Source: Pseudoalteromonas sp. N1230-9 (lineage in GTDB: Bacteria > Pseudomonadota > Gammaproteobacteria > Enterobacterales > Alteromonadaceae). Taken from it: a stretch of DNA of 64,000 nt. The translations under genes were made by a program, and so were the position numbers. A model generated the notes under the pieces. The model did not search any database, was not told where the DNA came from, and saw nothing but the letters and a program-made list of their open reading frames with translations. The stretch spans positions 1,351,001 through 1,415,000 of the forward strand of contig NZ_CP090419.1 in assembly GCF_032716425.1 (NCBI RefSeq). Reading direction: 5' to 3'. Each line of letters starts with the position of its first letter. The first letter of the stretch is position 1. Of this stretch, positions 48,326 to 57,461 are shown piece by piece.

Positions 48326-49372
48326 ATGTCAGATTTAAATTCGATGCAAACTTTAACAATCACTCGCCCAGACGATTGGCACATTCATTTACGTGATGGT
48401 GATCAACTCACCGACACTGTTCGTGATGCAAGCCGTTATATGGGGCGTGCGATCATTATGCCTAATCTTGTTCCACCGGCTACGTGTACAGAAAGCGCAT
48501 TATCTTACTATGAGCGAATTAAAGCCGCTGGCCCGCAAGGTAATTTTGAGCCTCTAATGGTGCTTTACCTAACGGATAAAACAACGCCTGAAGAAATTGA
48601 AAAAGCCAAAGCAACAGGTAAAATTGTTGCGGCTAAATTATACCCTGCAGGCGCGACAACAAACTCAGATTCAGGTGTGACGTCAATTAAAAATATTTAC
48701 CCAGTGCTTGAGGCAATGCAAGAAGTGGGTATGTTGTTACTTGTACATGGCGAAGTCACTGATTCAGCAATTGATATTTTTGACCGCGAGAAAGTATTTC
48801 TAGAAACAGTGTTAGCCGATGTAGTTAATGACTTTCCAACACTTAAAATTGTTCTTGAGCATATCACTACAAAGGATGCTGTCGAGTTTGTTAACAAGGC
48901 CTCTGAGAATGTAGCTGCAACAATTACAGCGCATCATTTGCTTTATAACCGTAATCATATGTTAGCCGGTGGTATCCGCCCACATTACTATTGCTTACCA
49001 ATTTTAAAGCGAAATATTCATCAGCAGGCGCTAATTGAAGCTGCTACAAGCGGAAGTAAAAAATTCTTTTTAGGCACAGACTCTGCGCCGCATTATATAG
49101 ACAAAAAAGAAGCGGCGTGTGGTTGTGCTGGCGCATATACTGCCCACGCTGCGATTGAACTATATGCTGAAGCGTTTGAAGACGCGGGCGCTTTGGACAA
49201 GCTTGAGGGCTTCGCGAGTCATTTTGGTCCTGATTTTTATGGCATGGAGCGAAATCAAGACACTATCACGCTGGTAAGAGAAAGCTGGACGGTGCCTGCA
49301 AGCTACAAGCTAGGCGATTCCAAAGTGGTTCCAATCAAGGCTGAAGCACAAATGGATTGGCAAGTTAAATAA
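48326..49372 (+). CDS. pyrC: Dihydroorotase
   Basis: The 348-residue enzyme is a class II dihydroorotase. HIHLRDGD (His20 and His22 region) holds zinc ligands and the substrate Arg, [16 protein letters not shown] contains the carbamylated lysine, and [13 protein letters not shown] and LGTDSAPH supply the rest. It closes carbamoyl aspartate to dihydroorotate in pyrimidine synthesis. Length matches E. coli PyrC (348). It is transcribed alone and has its own terminator. Confidence 0.95.
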   Translation: MSDLNSMQTLTITRPDDWHIHLRDGDQLTDTVRDASRYMGRAIIMPNLVPPATCTESALSYYERIKAAGPQGNFEPLMVLYLTDKTTPEEIEKAKATGKIVAAKLYPAGATTNSDSGVTSIKNIYPVLEAMQEVGMLLLVHGEVTDSAIDIFDREKVFLETVLADVVNDFPTLKIVLEHITTKDAVEFVNKASENVAATITAHHLLYNRNHMLAGGIRPHYYCLPILKRNIHQQALIEAATSGSKKFFLGTDSAPHYIDKKEAACGCAGAYTAHAAIELYAEAFEDAGALDKLEGFASHFGPDFYGMERNQDTITLVRESWTVPASYKLGDSKVVPIKAEAQMDWQVK

Positions 49373-49391
49373 GCCTATATAGCAATCAACC

Positions 49392-49420
49392 AAAAAGCCC
49401 ACTTTTTTAGTGGGCTTTTT
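49392..49420 (+). terminator. Rho-independent terminator of pyrC
   Basis: AAAAAGCCCACT (49392-49403) pairs with AGTGGGCTTTTT (49409-49420). Confidence 0.93.
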
Positions 49421-49706
49421 CATTATATTTTAATTGCTTATAAATACTATCGTCATATTTTTTTGCTGTGGCAGTTGACCTCAAAATAATTTTCGATTAT
49501 TAGAGCTAAAATAAAATTAATGTGTTAGTCTGTAGTTGCTTTGAGTTTTTGCGTATTGAATTTACGGATAATGTGCGGCTTGTACGGTTACCGGTTTGGT
49601 TATTGGTTCTTCCTGTACTTTACCCCAAGTTTATTGGGCATTCACTCAGGGAGGATAGAGCCACTACGGCTGAATTTTTAATTATTGACTTACAGGAAAA
49701 TTTAGT
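49421..49706 (+). promoter_or_regulatory. Probable long leader of the cold-shock gene
   Basis: Between the pyrC terminator and the cold-shock gene are 286 bases without a supported gene. Cold-shock genes of the CspA type commonly have 5' leaders of 100-160 bases that fold differently with temperature. The stretch from about 49560 is unusually G/C-rich with TACGG and CCGTA-like segments that can pair. The leader role is inference. A short hydrophobic frame here overlaps the csp gene and is not credible. Confidence 0.45.
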
Positions 49707-49916
49707 ATGTCAAACACGGTTACTGGTAAAGTTAAGTTCTTTAACGAAGCAAAAGGCTTTGGTTTTATTGAACAAGAAAATGGCCCTGATGTATTTGTAC
49801 ACTTCAGCGCTATTACAGGTACAGGCTTCCGCACTCTTAGCGAAGGTCAGCAAGTATCTTTCGGCATCAAACAAGGTCAAAAAGGCCCTGAAGCTGAGAA
49901 TGTAGAAGTAGCATAA
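49707..49916 (+). CDS. CspA-family cold-shock protein
   Basis: The 69-residue single cold-shock domain has RNP1 KGFGFI and RNP2 VFVHF. It is a five-strand OB fold that binds single-stranded RNA and DNA and acts as an RNA chaperone. Length is that of CspA/CspE proteins (about 69-70). ACAGGAAAA is the ribosome binding site. A hairpin follows at 49939. Confidence 0.93.
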   Translation: MSNTVTGKVKFFNEAKGFGFIEQENGPDVFVHFSAITGTGFRTLSEGQQVSFGIKQGQKGPEAENVEVA

Positions 49917-50314
49917 GTAATTATGTGAACCTGAATATATTTTGGTGGGGCAGTCTCTGTTTCACCAAAATTCATTCCTCCCACTTAAAAATATCAAAAC
50001 GTCCCGAATTACATTTCCTCCTAAAGGCTTATTTAAGTAAATTCTTCTCAGTAGTTATCCTGTAACTAGCTAACTATTCCTTAAAAACCTACTTTCTATA
50101 ATTAAAGTATTATATGCTGTATCGACAGTTTTATAAAAAATACATTTACTGTTGTTGTGGGAATGATAATGCCAAGCGTGAAGTGTTCTACGCTCGATTG
50201 CATTTATTTCACCAATCTTAAAATAACCCGCTAAACTTAGTTAAACTTAAAACAGAAAAAAATCTGGGTTTAGTGACAGTTGTTTGATGAATTATAATGA
50301 AGGTTTACTAATTG
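49917..50314. other. Intergenic region between the csp and response-regulator genes
   Basis: 398 AT-rich bases. ATTTTGGTG (49939-49947) pairs with CACCAAAAT (49963-49971) and is a probable weak terminator of the csp gene. I see no gene in the rest, and no clear promoter. Confidence 0.5.
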
Positions 50315-50929
50315 ATGAGCATAGGAAATGATATTCTGCTAGTAGATGATCACCCAATGGTGGCTACTGCAATTAAAATGGTGCTAGCAAAATCAACTCT
50401 CGTAAACGAAGTTCACGCTGTTGCAAGTCAAAAGGAAGCGTTACAGTTTCTAAAAACCCATAATATTGCACTTGCAATTTTAGATATTGAACTTGAAGAC
50501 TCAGATGGGTTCAGTCTTTACAAGCGCGCTGTGAGTAATGGCTTTGCGGGTAAGGTGCTTTTTCTATCAGCAAAACATGATAAGCATATTATTCGCACAG
50601 CTGCAAAGTTGGGGGCACAAGGCTTTGTCAACAAGGCTGAAAGCCTAGAAGATATTTCGGCTGCTGTCGAAATGATTTTGCGAGGTTATACGTTTTTCCC
50701 TCAAGAGCATTTAATTGCTTCAGAGAAAGATATCGATGAATTACTGACAGAGCGAGAGTTAGCTGTTATGAACTATCTATTACAGGGCCTGTCGAACAAG
50801 GATATAGGGGAAAAGCTTTTTATAAGTAACAAAACGGTAAGTACTTATAAAGCAAAAATATTTGAAAAGCTTGAAGTTGACTCAATCATTTCATTAGCAA
50901 AGCTTGTAAAAGACCGCGCCATTTTTTAG
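50315..50929 (+). CDS. NarL/FixJ-type response regulator
   Basis: The 204-residue protein has a receiver domain (about 5-122) with the acidic pair in VDDHP, phospho-acceptor Asp57 in LDIELED and the conserved Lys in VNKAES. A LuxR helix-turn-helix follows (about 140-200) with LTERELAVMNYLLQGLSNKD and SNKTVSTYKAKIFEKL. No histidine kinase gene is nearby, so it is an orphan. ATG 50315 was chosen over the TTG three bases upstream. Targets are unknown; the TonB2 operon is the next gene group. Confidence 0.88.
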   Translation: MSIGNDILLVDDHPMVATAIKMVLAKSTLVNEVHAVASQKEALQFLKTHNIALAILDIELEDSDGFSLYKRAVSNGFAGKVLFLSAKHDKHIIRTAAKLGAQGFVNKAESLEDISAAVEMILRGYTFFPQEHLIASEKDIDELLTERELAVMNYLLQGLSNKDIGEKLFISNKTVSTYKAKIFEKLEVDSIISLAKLVKDRAIF

Positions 50930-51402
50930 TCGATCACCCTAAATCATGGGGTTTAGTCAATACACTCACCCAAGTGGATACCTCAGTATTGTACGCAAGC
51001 TGTACAATATTGCTCATTGAGTGCATAAAAATTCTTCAAAAGAGATTTTTTAGACGATTTAAAAGATTTTTTTTTTCGAGTTAAATGGCCCTTTACTGTT
51101 TTTACAAAATGTTACATTTATGTTTAAGTAAAAACACAAACAAGACCCAATGTTTACCAGTAAAGGGCTATAGAACTTTCCTTTGAATACCTCTGTTATT
51201 TTTTTGTTAATTCGTTGTTTTGGCTATTTTCCCTGCAACGACGAGTGACCAATTTTTTCCGATGAAACCCGAACATCAAGTTGACAGAGCTAGATGCATT
51301 TAGCATTATTGGAGGGTTGATATCTATTAAAAGATATCAGGGTTGTCCTCTTCGGAGGATAATTAAATTATAAAAGTAACATTACTTAATTGGTTGGGAA
51401 CT
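50930..51402 (+). promoter_or_regulatory. Structured leader/intergenic region upstream of the TonB2 operon
   Basis: 473 bases with no credible gene but at least five inverted repeats: CAGTATTGTAC (50984-50994)/GTACAATATTG (51002-51012) inside CACTCA (50963-50968)/TGAGTG (51018-51023); GCCCTTTACTG (51088-51098)/CAGTAAAGGGC (51158-51168) around an inner GTTTTTAC/GTAAAAAC pair; a perfect TGATATCT (51318-51325)/AGATATCA (51332-51339); and TCCTC-TTCG-GAGGA (51346-51359), a UUCG tetraloop hairpin. The last two probably lie in the operon's 5' untranslated RNA. No Fur box was seen. Confidence 0.5.
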
Positions 51403-52173
51403 ATGTCTGTTAAAATCAGAAAGAGTCTTGTAGCATCTGCGTTGGTTGGCGCATTTGCATTTGCAAGCAGCAATGTGATTGCAGATCCTTTGAAAGATGT
51501 GCAAGATGCAGGTCAACAAATTCAAAAGGCTGCTGTTAAGTCTCAAACTAAAATTGACAATATCTATGGTCAAACTCAAGAGCTAATCGCTGAGTACCGT
51601 AGCATTGTTGATGAAACTGAGCTTATGAAAGTGTACAACGATCACGTAGCACGTTTGGTCGCTGACCAAAACGCATCTATCGAATCGTTTGACCGTCAAA
51701 TCGCGACAATCGATAACACGAAACAAAACGTTGTGCCTTTGATGTATCGCATGATCGATACGCTTGAGCAATTCATCAAAGCGGACGTTCCGTTCAATCT
51801 TGAAAACCGTCTAGCACGTGTTGAAAGACTTCGTGACATCATGGCATCAGCGTCAGTTACTACATCTGAAAAATTCCGCCAAGTGCTAGAAGCATACACA
51901 GTTGAAGCTGCATACAGCTCAGCAGTAACAGCTTCTCAAGGTACACTTGAAATTGATGGTAAAAGCATCAACGTTGACTTTGGTCGTTTAGGCCGTATCA
52001 CATACGTAGCTCAGTCTTTCGACCTTAAGCATGCGTGGGTGTGGGATAACAATACAAAACAGTGGAAAACATTAGGTGAAGAATACCTAAAACCTGTTAA
52101 AGAAGTTATCCGTATGGCGCGTAAACAAGCGACATTAGAACTTGTTAAACTACCAATCTTTGGCGCGGAGTAA
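51403..52173 (+). CDS. DUF3450 periplasmic protein of the TonB2 operon
   Basis: The 256-residue protein has a signal peptide (to about residue 27, ending VIA). A mainly alpha-helical coiled-coil region follows (IQKAAVKSQTKIDNIYGQTQ) and then a C-terminal part that fits DUF3450. In Vibrio the same kind of gene precedes ttpC-exbB2-exbD2-tonB2 (the VC1548-VC1543 group as I recall it). It is presumably a periplasmic partner of the TonB2 motor. ATG 51403 was chosen over a TTG nine bases earlier. The next gene starts six bases after its stop. Confidence 0.82.
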   Translation: MSVKIRKSLVASALVGAFAFASSNVIADPLKDVQDAGQQIQKAAVKSQTKIDNIYGQTQELIAEYRSIVDETELMKVYNDHVARLVADQNASIESFDRQIATIDNTKQNVVPLMYRMIDTLEQFIKADVPFNLENRLARVERLRDIMASASVTTSEKFRQVLEAYTVEAAYSSAVTASQGTLEIDGKSINVDFGRLGRITYVAQSFDLKHAWVWDNNTKQWKTLGEEYLKPVKEVIRMARKQATLELVKLPIFGAE

Positions 52174-52179
52174 TCAATA

Positions 52180-53544
52180 ATGAAGAAACTATTTAAAGGT
52201 TTTGCTGTTGCAGCAGTACTATCTGTTTCTGCAGGTACCGCGCTTAATGCACACGCAAACACTGGTGCTTTAGACAAAATTCTTGAGCAAGTAAAGCAAG
52301 AACGTATCTCTGAAGGTAAATTAAATAAGCAACGTGAACAAGAGTTCCTTTCAGCTCGTGCTGACAAGCAAGCGTTACTTAATAAAGCGAAAAGCGAGCT
52401 AGCTGCTGAAAAAGCACGTGGCGATCGCTTATCTAAAGAATATGCGCAAAACGAAAATACTTTAGCAGAAAAAGAGCAAGAGCTTCTTAATGCACAAGGT
52501 ACGTTAGGCGAAATGTTCGGTGTTGTACGTCGTTCAGCTGCAGATGCAATCGGTACTATCGAAGCATCACTTGTTTCTGCTGAAAAACCAGGACGTGCTG
52601 AAGTACTTCGTTCACTTGCGGCAGCTAAAGAGCTACCAACAGTTCGTGAATTAGAAGAGCTTTGGATTGCACTTCAAACTGAAATGACAGAGTCAGCTAA
52701 GGTTTCAACTTTCGAAACTGAAGTTGCTGGTCTTGACGGTTCAGCTACAGTGAAAAAAGTAACACGTATCGGTAACTTCAACTTAGTAACTGACGACGGT
52801 TATTTAATTTACTCTCCAGAAACTAAATCAATTCAACCACTAGGTAAGCAACCTGATAGCTACATCCTTTCTGGTATTTCTGATTTAGAAAACACTTCTG
52901 CTGATAACTACACAGGCGTATTTGTTGACCCTACACGTGGTGCAATCTTACGTATCAACACGCAGAAAAAATCTCTTATGGAATACTACGAGCAAGGTGC
53001 TGAAGTAGGTTACATCATCACAGTATTATTACTTGTTGGTCTACTAATCTTCGTAGTGCGTTTCATTGATCTTGCGCTTACTAGCACTAAGATTAAGAGC
53101 CAGCTTAAAAACCTTTCTACGCCGAATACAAACAACCCACTGGGTCGTATTCTTAAGGTTTATGCTGACAACAAGAATCAAGACGTTGAAAACCTTGAGC
53201 TTAAACTTGACGAAGCAATCCTACGTGAAACGCCTCGCATCGAAGCTGGTATCAACATCATCAAGATCTTGGCAGCAATCGCTCCATTACTAGGTCTACT
53301 AGGTACGGTAATCGGTATGATCCTTACGTTCCAAACAATCACATTGTTCGGTACAGGTGATCCGAAGATCATGGCTGGTAATATCTCTCTAGCACTTGTT
53401 ACTACAGCGTTAGGTCTAATTGCAGCTCTACCACTTATTCTACTTCACTCAATTGTTGCGGGTCGTAGTAAGTCGGTTCTACATGTCCTTGATGAGCAAA
53501 GCGCTGGTATCATCGCAGCTCACGCGGAGAAGGAGAAAGCCTAA
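52180..53544 (+). CDS. ttpC: TtpC-like MotA/TolQ/ExbB proton channel protein with long periplasmic N terminus
   Basis: The 454-residue protein has a signal peptide (to about 27) and a coiled-coil periplasmic region (about 30-130). A beta-rich part to about 260 and three membrane helices with the MotA/TolQ/ExbB core follow (IKILAAIAPLLGLLGTVIGM near 367). This N-terminally extended ExbB-like design is that of TtpC, which is needed for TonB2 function in Vibrio. It overlaps exbB by one base. It probably links the TonB2 motor to the periplasm. Confidence 0.87.
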   Translation: MKKLFKGFAVAAVLSVSAGTALNAHANTGALDKILEQVKQERISEGKLNKQREQEFLSARADKQALLNKAKSELAAEKARGDRLSKEYAQNENTLAEKEQELLNAQGTLGEMFGVVRRSAADAIGTIEASLVSAEKPGRAEVLRSLAAAKELPTVRELEELWIALQTEMTESAKVSTFETEVAGLDGSATVKKVTRIGNFNLVTDDGYLIYSPETKSIQPLGKQPDSYILSGISDLENTSADNYTGVFVDPTRGAILRINTQKKSLMEYYEQGAEVGYIITVLLLVGLLIFVVRFIDLALTSTKIKSQLKNLSTPNTNNPLGRILKVYADNKNQDVENLELKLDEAILRETPRIEAGINIIKILAAIAPLLGLLGTVIGMILTFQTITLFGTGDPKIMAGNISLALVTTALGLIAALPLILLHSIVAGRSKSVLHVLDEQSAGIIAAHAEKEKA

Positions 53545-54068
53545 TGCTAGTCCTGATGGAGATCTGGGAATCTATCAGGGATTTTGTTGGCACAGGCGGC
53601 CAGGTATTATACGTGGTCGCGATAGCACTCTTTCTTATGTGGGTTTTAATGATTGAGCGCTATTGGTTCCTACTAGCTGAGTTTCCTCGTATGACGAAGA
53701 ACATTGTAGCTCAGTGGGATGCCCGCCAAGACACTACGTCTTGGTACGCACACAGAATCCGTGAAGCATGGATTTCTGAAGCGTCTGAAAAATTAGATCA
53801 GCGTATGTTGTTGATTAAGACATTAGTAGCTGTTTGTCCTTTAATTGGCTTATTAGGTACTGTAACGGGTATGATCGCGGTTTTCGAAACCATGGCAACT
53901 CAAGGTACTGGTAACGCACGTTTAATGGCATCAGGTATTTCAATGGCAACGATCCCAACAATGGCTGGAATGGTTGCGGCACTATCTGGAGTATTCTTTA
54001 GCTCACGTCTTGAAGCGAGAGCGAGAATGGCGAAAGCTAAACTTGTAGATAGCATGCCTCATCACTAG
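53544..54068 (+). CDS. exbB2: ExbB-type proton channel subunit of TonB2 system
   Basis: The 174-residue inner membrane protein has three membrane helices (about 14-36, 88-110, 130-152) and the MotA/TolQ/ExbB motifs TLVAVCPLIGLLGTVTGMI and GISMATIPTMAGMVAAL. With ExbD it forms the proton channel that energises TonB. It is shorter than canonical ExbB (about 240), as usual for ExbB2. Its start overlaps the ttpC stop (TAATG). Confidence 0.9.
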   Translation: MLVLMEIWESIRDFVGTGGQVLYVVAIALFLMWVLMIERYWFLLAEFPRMTKNIVAQWDARQDTTSWYAHRIREAWISEASEKLDQRMLLIKTLVAVCPLIGLLGTVTGMIAVFETMATQGTGNARLMASGISMATIPTMAGMVAALSGVFFSSRLEARARMAKAKLVDSMPHH

Positions 54069-54082
54069 AGAGAGAATTAAAT

Positions 54083-54487
54083 ATGGCACGTAAACAACGT
54101 TTTCGTGAAGAAGAAGAAGCAGCGGTTGATATGACGCCAATGCTTGACATCGTATTTATCATGCTTATTTTCTTTATCGTAACTACATCGTTCGTTAAAG
54201 AGGCTGGTATCGAAGTCAATAAACCTAAAGCTGCCCAAGCTACGAAGCAGAAAAATGCGAACATTTTTGTTGCTATTCGTGCTGACGGTGCAATCTGGAT
54301 TGATAAACAGCAAGTTGATGTTGAACGTGTTTCAGCAAAAATCGAAAGTTTATTAGCAGAACAACCTACTGAAGTTGTAATTTTGCAAGCTGATAAAGAA
54401 GCAAAACACGGCGTAGTGGTTAAAGTTATGGACCAGATTAAAGCGACGGGTGACAACCTAAGAATTTCAATAGCTGGAGATCAGTAA
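54083..54487 (+). CDS. exbD2: ExbD-type subunit of TonB2 system
   Basis: The 134-residue protein has the ExbD/TolR layout: a short cytoplasmic N terminus, one membrane helix (about 18-40) with the proton-carrying Asp in VDMTPMLDIVFIMLIFFIV, and a periplasmic domain. It couples proton flow to TonB. Its stop overlaps the tonB start by one base. Confidence 0.92.
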   Translation: MARKQRFREEEEAAVDMTPMLDIVFIMLIFFIVTTSFVKEAGIEVNKPKAAQATKQKNANIFVAIRADGAIWIDKQQVDVERVSAKIESLLAEQPTEVVILQADKEAKHGVVVKVMDQIKATGDNLRISIAGDQ

Positions 54488-55104
54488 TGATTCGTTTTCT
54501 GTTTTCACTGATTGCAGGTGGGGCAGTTACTTTCGGCTTGTTCTACTTCATGGCGTACCTCATCTCCGGTGGAGCTGACCGTGCGACTGAACAAAAAGAG
54601 CAGATCGTAGTCGAAATTATGACGAATCCGCCTGAATCTAAGGTGCAGGAGAGGAAGCGTGTTCCGCCTCCGCCTCCACCACCGCCAAAGCAGCCGCCTA
54701 AACCGCAGCCGCCTCAGCCGGAAAACAGCAACCCTAACACTGGTGCCTTGTCATTTAATATGCCAAGTATCGATGTGGGTGGCACAGCCGGTGGCCTAAG
54801 TGGTCCAGGTGCATTTGGACGTGACGGTGATGCGACACCTATCGTTCGTATTGAACCAAAATACCCAACGCAAGCAGCGCGTGATGGTAAAGAAGGTTGG
54901 GTTCAACTTTCATTTACTATCAATGAAGTGGGTGGGGTAGAAGACGTTGAGGTAATCGATGCAGATCCTAAACGTATCTTCGACCGCGAAGCTAAGCGTG
55001 CATTGCGTAAGTGGAAGTACCGTCCTAAAGTTATTGACGGAAAACCACAAAAGCAATTTGGTCTTCAAGTACAACTAGACTTTAAACTTAACCAAGGCAA
55101 CTAA
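54487..55104 (+). CDS. tonB2: Energy transducer TonB2
   Basis: The 205-residue protein has an N-terminal membrane helix (about 3-28), a Pro-rich periplasmic linker (RVPPPPPPPPKQPPKPQPPQ, about 58-77) and a TonB C-terminal domain (about 115-203) with EPKYPTQAARDGKEGWVQLSF and KRALRKWKYRP. It carries energy to outer membrane receptors for iron and other ligands. The four-base-scale spacing in ttpC-exbB-exbD-tonB shows one operon. Confidence 0.93.
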   Translation: MIRFLFSLIAGGAVTFGLFYFMAYLISGGADRATEQKEQIVVEIMTNPPESKVQERKRVPPPPPPPPKQPPKPQPPQPENSNPNTGALSFNMPSIDVGGTAGGLSGPGAFGRDGDATPIVRIEPKYPTQAARDGKEGWVQLSFTINEVGGVEDVEVIDADPKRIFDREAKRALRKWKYRPKVIDGKPQKQFGLQVQLDFKLNQGN

Positions 55105-55115
55105 GGAGGCGAGTA

Positions 55116-56375
55116 ATGAGAAATTTATCTAAAGTAACTGCACTTGCAATTCTTATGTCACTATCGGGTGCAGCTTTCACTGCACCAGCTTTAGCAGCGC
55201 CAGATTACGCGAAAATTGAAGCGCGTAAAAAAGCAAAAACTAAAGTGATGGGTGAGCGCGTTGGTAAAAAGGTTATTAAAGCGTTTGACTTGTACAACGA
55301 GGAAAAGCTTGATGAAGCGATTGCACTTCTTAAAGAAATTGATCCTTCGGATGAATTCGATAAGGCAACAGTCGATCGCTATCTAGGTCAAATGTATGCT
55401 CAGAAAGAGCAATACGACCTAGCGATTAAGCATATTTCAGCGGCAGTAAAGCCTGATGTTTTAAACTTTGCCGATCAAGAGCAAGGTCTTAAGCTACTAG
55501 GTGATATGTACGCGGGTACTGAGCAATACGCAAAAGCAAAAGATGCGTATTATGCTTGGATGGACTTCACAGGTGAGGAAGACGACAAAGTTTATACACG
55601 TATTGCGCAAGCAAACTACGAGTTAAAACAATATAAAGACGTACTTCCTGCTGCAGACAAAGCAATCAAATTGGCAAAAGAACCTGCTAAAGCTTCTTAC
55701 CAATTAAAGCTAGCGGCCTATTTTGAACTTAAACAGTACAAAAACATGGTTGGTGTAGCTGAAGAGATTGTTCGTGTTTGGCCTGAAGACAAAAAAGCCT
55801 GGGTTGGTTTAGGTAAATATTACCTACAAACCGAAGACTTCAAAAAAGGTCTTGCGACCATGGAAGTTGCCTATAAAAATGGCTATTTTGAAAATGAAGT
55901 TGAATACAAAGTACTTTCAAACTTTTATTCGTTAACAGAAATTCCTTATAAAGCAGCTGTTGTGCTTGAGAAGGCAATTAACGAAGAAAAAGTTAAGCGT
56001 ACTAAGCAAAATATCAGTGCAGTGGCATCTAATTACCATCGCTCAAAAGATATTGAGAAAGCAGCTAAGTACTATGAAGAAGCAGCTAAATTTGACGACG
56101 ATGCAGAGCTTTATCGCAAAGCTGGTTCGTTACTTTTACAATCGCAAAATTATAGTGCTGCCGTTATTCGTTTGAATAAGGCATTAGAGTTAGGTTCTGA
56201 TAAAAAAGGAACTATCTACTCTGATTTAGCTGAAGCTTACTACTACCAAGAAAAGTACAAGCAAGCTTACAACGCTATTGTTAAAGCAATGGATGACCCG
56301 CGCACGCGTAAATTCGCGAAGAGCTGGTCAACCTTCATCAAAGATAAAGCCGCTCGTAACGGTGTAAAAATCTAA
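55116..56375 (+). CDS. TPR-repeat protein of the TonB2 operon
   Basis: The 419-residue exported protein has a signal peptide (to about 28, ending ALA) and about eight tetratricopeptide repeats (for example AIALLKEIDPSDEFDKATVD, LGDMYAGTEQYAKAKDAYY and YSDLAEAYYYQEKYKQAYNA). TPR proteins are found at the end of TonB2 operons in Vibrio and relatives, where they probably act in the periplasm as scaffolds. A strong terminator follows, closing the six-gene operon. Confidence 0.87.
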   Translation: MRNLSKVTALAILMSLSGAAFTAPALAAPDYAKIEARKKAKTKVMGERVGKKVIKAFDLYNEEKLDEAIALLKEIDPSDEFDKATVDRYLGQMYAQKEQYDLAIKHISAAVKPDVLNFADQEQGLKLLGDMYAGTEQYAKAKDAYYAWMDFTGEEDDKVYTRIAQANYELKQYKDVLPAADKAIKLAKEPAKASYQLKLAAYFELKQYKNMVGVAEEIVRVWPEDKKAWVGLGKYYLQTEDFKKGLATMEVAYKNGYFENEVEYKVLSNFYSLTEIPYKAAVVLEKAINEEKVKRTKQNISAVASNYHRSKDIEKAAKYYEEAAKFDDDAELYRKAGSLLLQSQNYSAAVIRLNKALELGSDKKGTIYSDLAEAYYYQEKYKQAYNAIVKAMDDPRTRKFAKSWSTFIKDKAARNGVKI

Positions 56376-56393
56376 TTGATGTTGTTTTAAACT

Positions 56394-56418
56394 AAAAAGC
56401 CCCTCTGGGGCTTTTTTT
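56394..56418 (+). terminator. Rho-independent terminator of the TonB2 operon
   Basis: AAAAAGCCCC (56394-56403) pairs with GGGGCTTTTT (56407-56416) around TCT, with further T. Confidence 0.93.
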
Positions 56419-56431
56419 ATGGAATTTTAAA

Positions 56432-57454
56432 ATGCTAAGACAGATCGTATTGTTACTTGTTGCGAGTGTAATGTTGCTAGCTTGCTCTGAGCAATCTACA
56501 AAATTCCACACGTTTCAAGAAGGGCAAAAAGAGCTTCGTAATATTAATCATTTATTACTGAGCACAACAAACTCCTCAAAAGCAAGTGTTTGGCCTTTTT
56601 CTGAGCACTATTTAGAAGCGCGCCATCTTGCTTATCAAGGTTTAAAAAGCACCCAATTAACCGAGTCGCAGCAGGCTCAACTAAACTATTTAATCATTGC
56701 CGAGCGATACCCTGAACGTTATTTTGTATGGCCTGTGCAACGTGATGTTCTAAGTCAAGCTAGCTCGCAAAATGATTTCTCCGCACAGTCATTAGCTAGT
56801 TGGTTAGAATTAGTAGAAACCCAGCTAATTACAGCAGAGCAAAGTAATCTAAAGCTTAATAAAATTGAATTAAAGCTTTTACATGACATGGTCAAATCTC
56901 ACCTTGATAACAATGATGAGAGTGTACAAACCGCCCTAAATAAGCTTGATCAATACTTAACTCAATATAAGCCGCGCAGCAAACTTGGTTTAGTTGGCTT
57001 AGCAAATGGTAAAGATTGGTATCAAAGTAAATTAAACTATTTTAGTGGTGAGACTAAACCTCCATTAAACTGGCTTAGTCAGATACAAATGTCACTCAAA
57101 CAACAGGTAAGTACTGATTTTGTATTACCAGTGTCAGACTCGCATTCGACGCCATTAGTCATGAATTATTTTTCAGATAATCATCAACATAACGGTCTTG
57201 ACTGGCAGTTGGAATTTGTCGACCCGCGACAAAGTAAACGCGAATTAACACAAGGTGAGCAGTACTTTTGGCAGGTAATGATGGAAACAGATCTGGGCAT
57301 TCATTATCACACGTGGAGTGAGCAACAAGCGCGTGTGAACTTAATGAAACGTTTAGGCGTGAAGCAAGCACAAGCTGAGTGGCTTATTGAAGATATTGTA
57401 TTATATCCAGGTATGAGCTTTATTTTTGTAAGTAAAGAGGGCACCGCGCTCTAA
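56432..57454 (+). CDS. DUF885-like lipoprotein lacking the zinc motif
   Basis: The 340-residue protein has a lipoprotein signal (MLLACS, Cys18). The C-terminal 60 residues (GIHYHTWSEQQARVNLMKRL and AEWLIEDIVLYPGMSFIF) resemble the end of DUF885 proteins, where GIH..GW...QA...L...E..RY...PGQ is conserved. DUF885 proteins are usually about 550-600 residues with an HExxH zinc site; here the length is far shorter and no HExxH is seen. It is therefore probably a shortened, non-catalytic relative. It overlaps the convergent zinc-finger gene by four bases. Confidence 0.6.
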   Translation: MLRQIVLLLVASVMLLACSEQSTKFHTFQEGQKELRNINHLLLSTTNSSKASVWPFSEHYLEARHLAYQGLKSTQLTESQQAQLNYLIIAERYPERYFVWPVQRDVLSQASSQNDFSAQSLASWLELVETQLITAEQSNLKLNKIELKLLHDMVKSHLDNNDESVQTALNKLDQYLTQYKPRSKLGLVGLANGKDWYQSKLNYFSGETKPPLNWLSQIQMSLKQQVSTDFVLPVSDSHSTPLVMNYFSDNHQHNGLDWQLEFVDPRQSKRELTQGEQYFWQVMMETDLGIHYHTWSEQQARVNLMKRLGVKQAQAEWLIEDIVLYPGMSFIFVSKEGTAL

Positions 57455-57461
57455 GGAGCGC
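57446..57461. terminator. Short hairpin between convergent genes
   Basis: GCGCTC (57446-57451) pairs with GAGCGC (57456-57461) around TAAG; the stop codon of the lipoprotein is in the loop. No T run, so it is only a weak terminator candidate. Confidence 0.35.

Noticed and set aside
49522..49905. 127-residue frame overlapping the cold-shock gene
   Set aside because: It has no recognisable protein features and overlaps the clear cold-shock domain gene in another frame; the upstream part fits a leader RNA.
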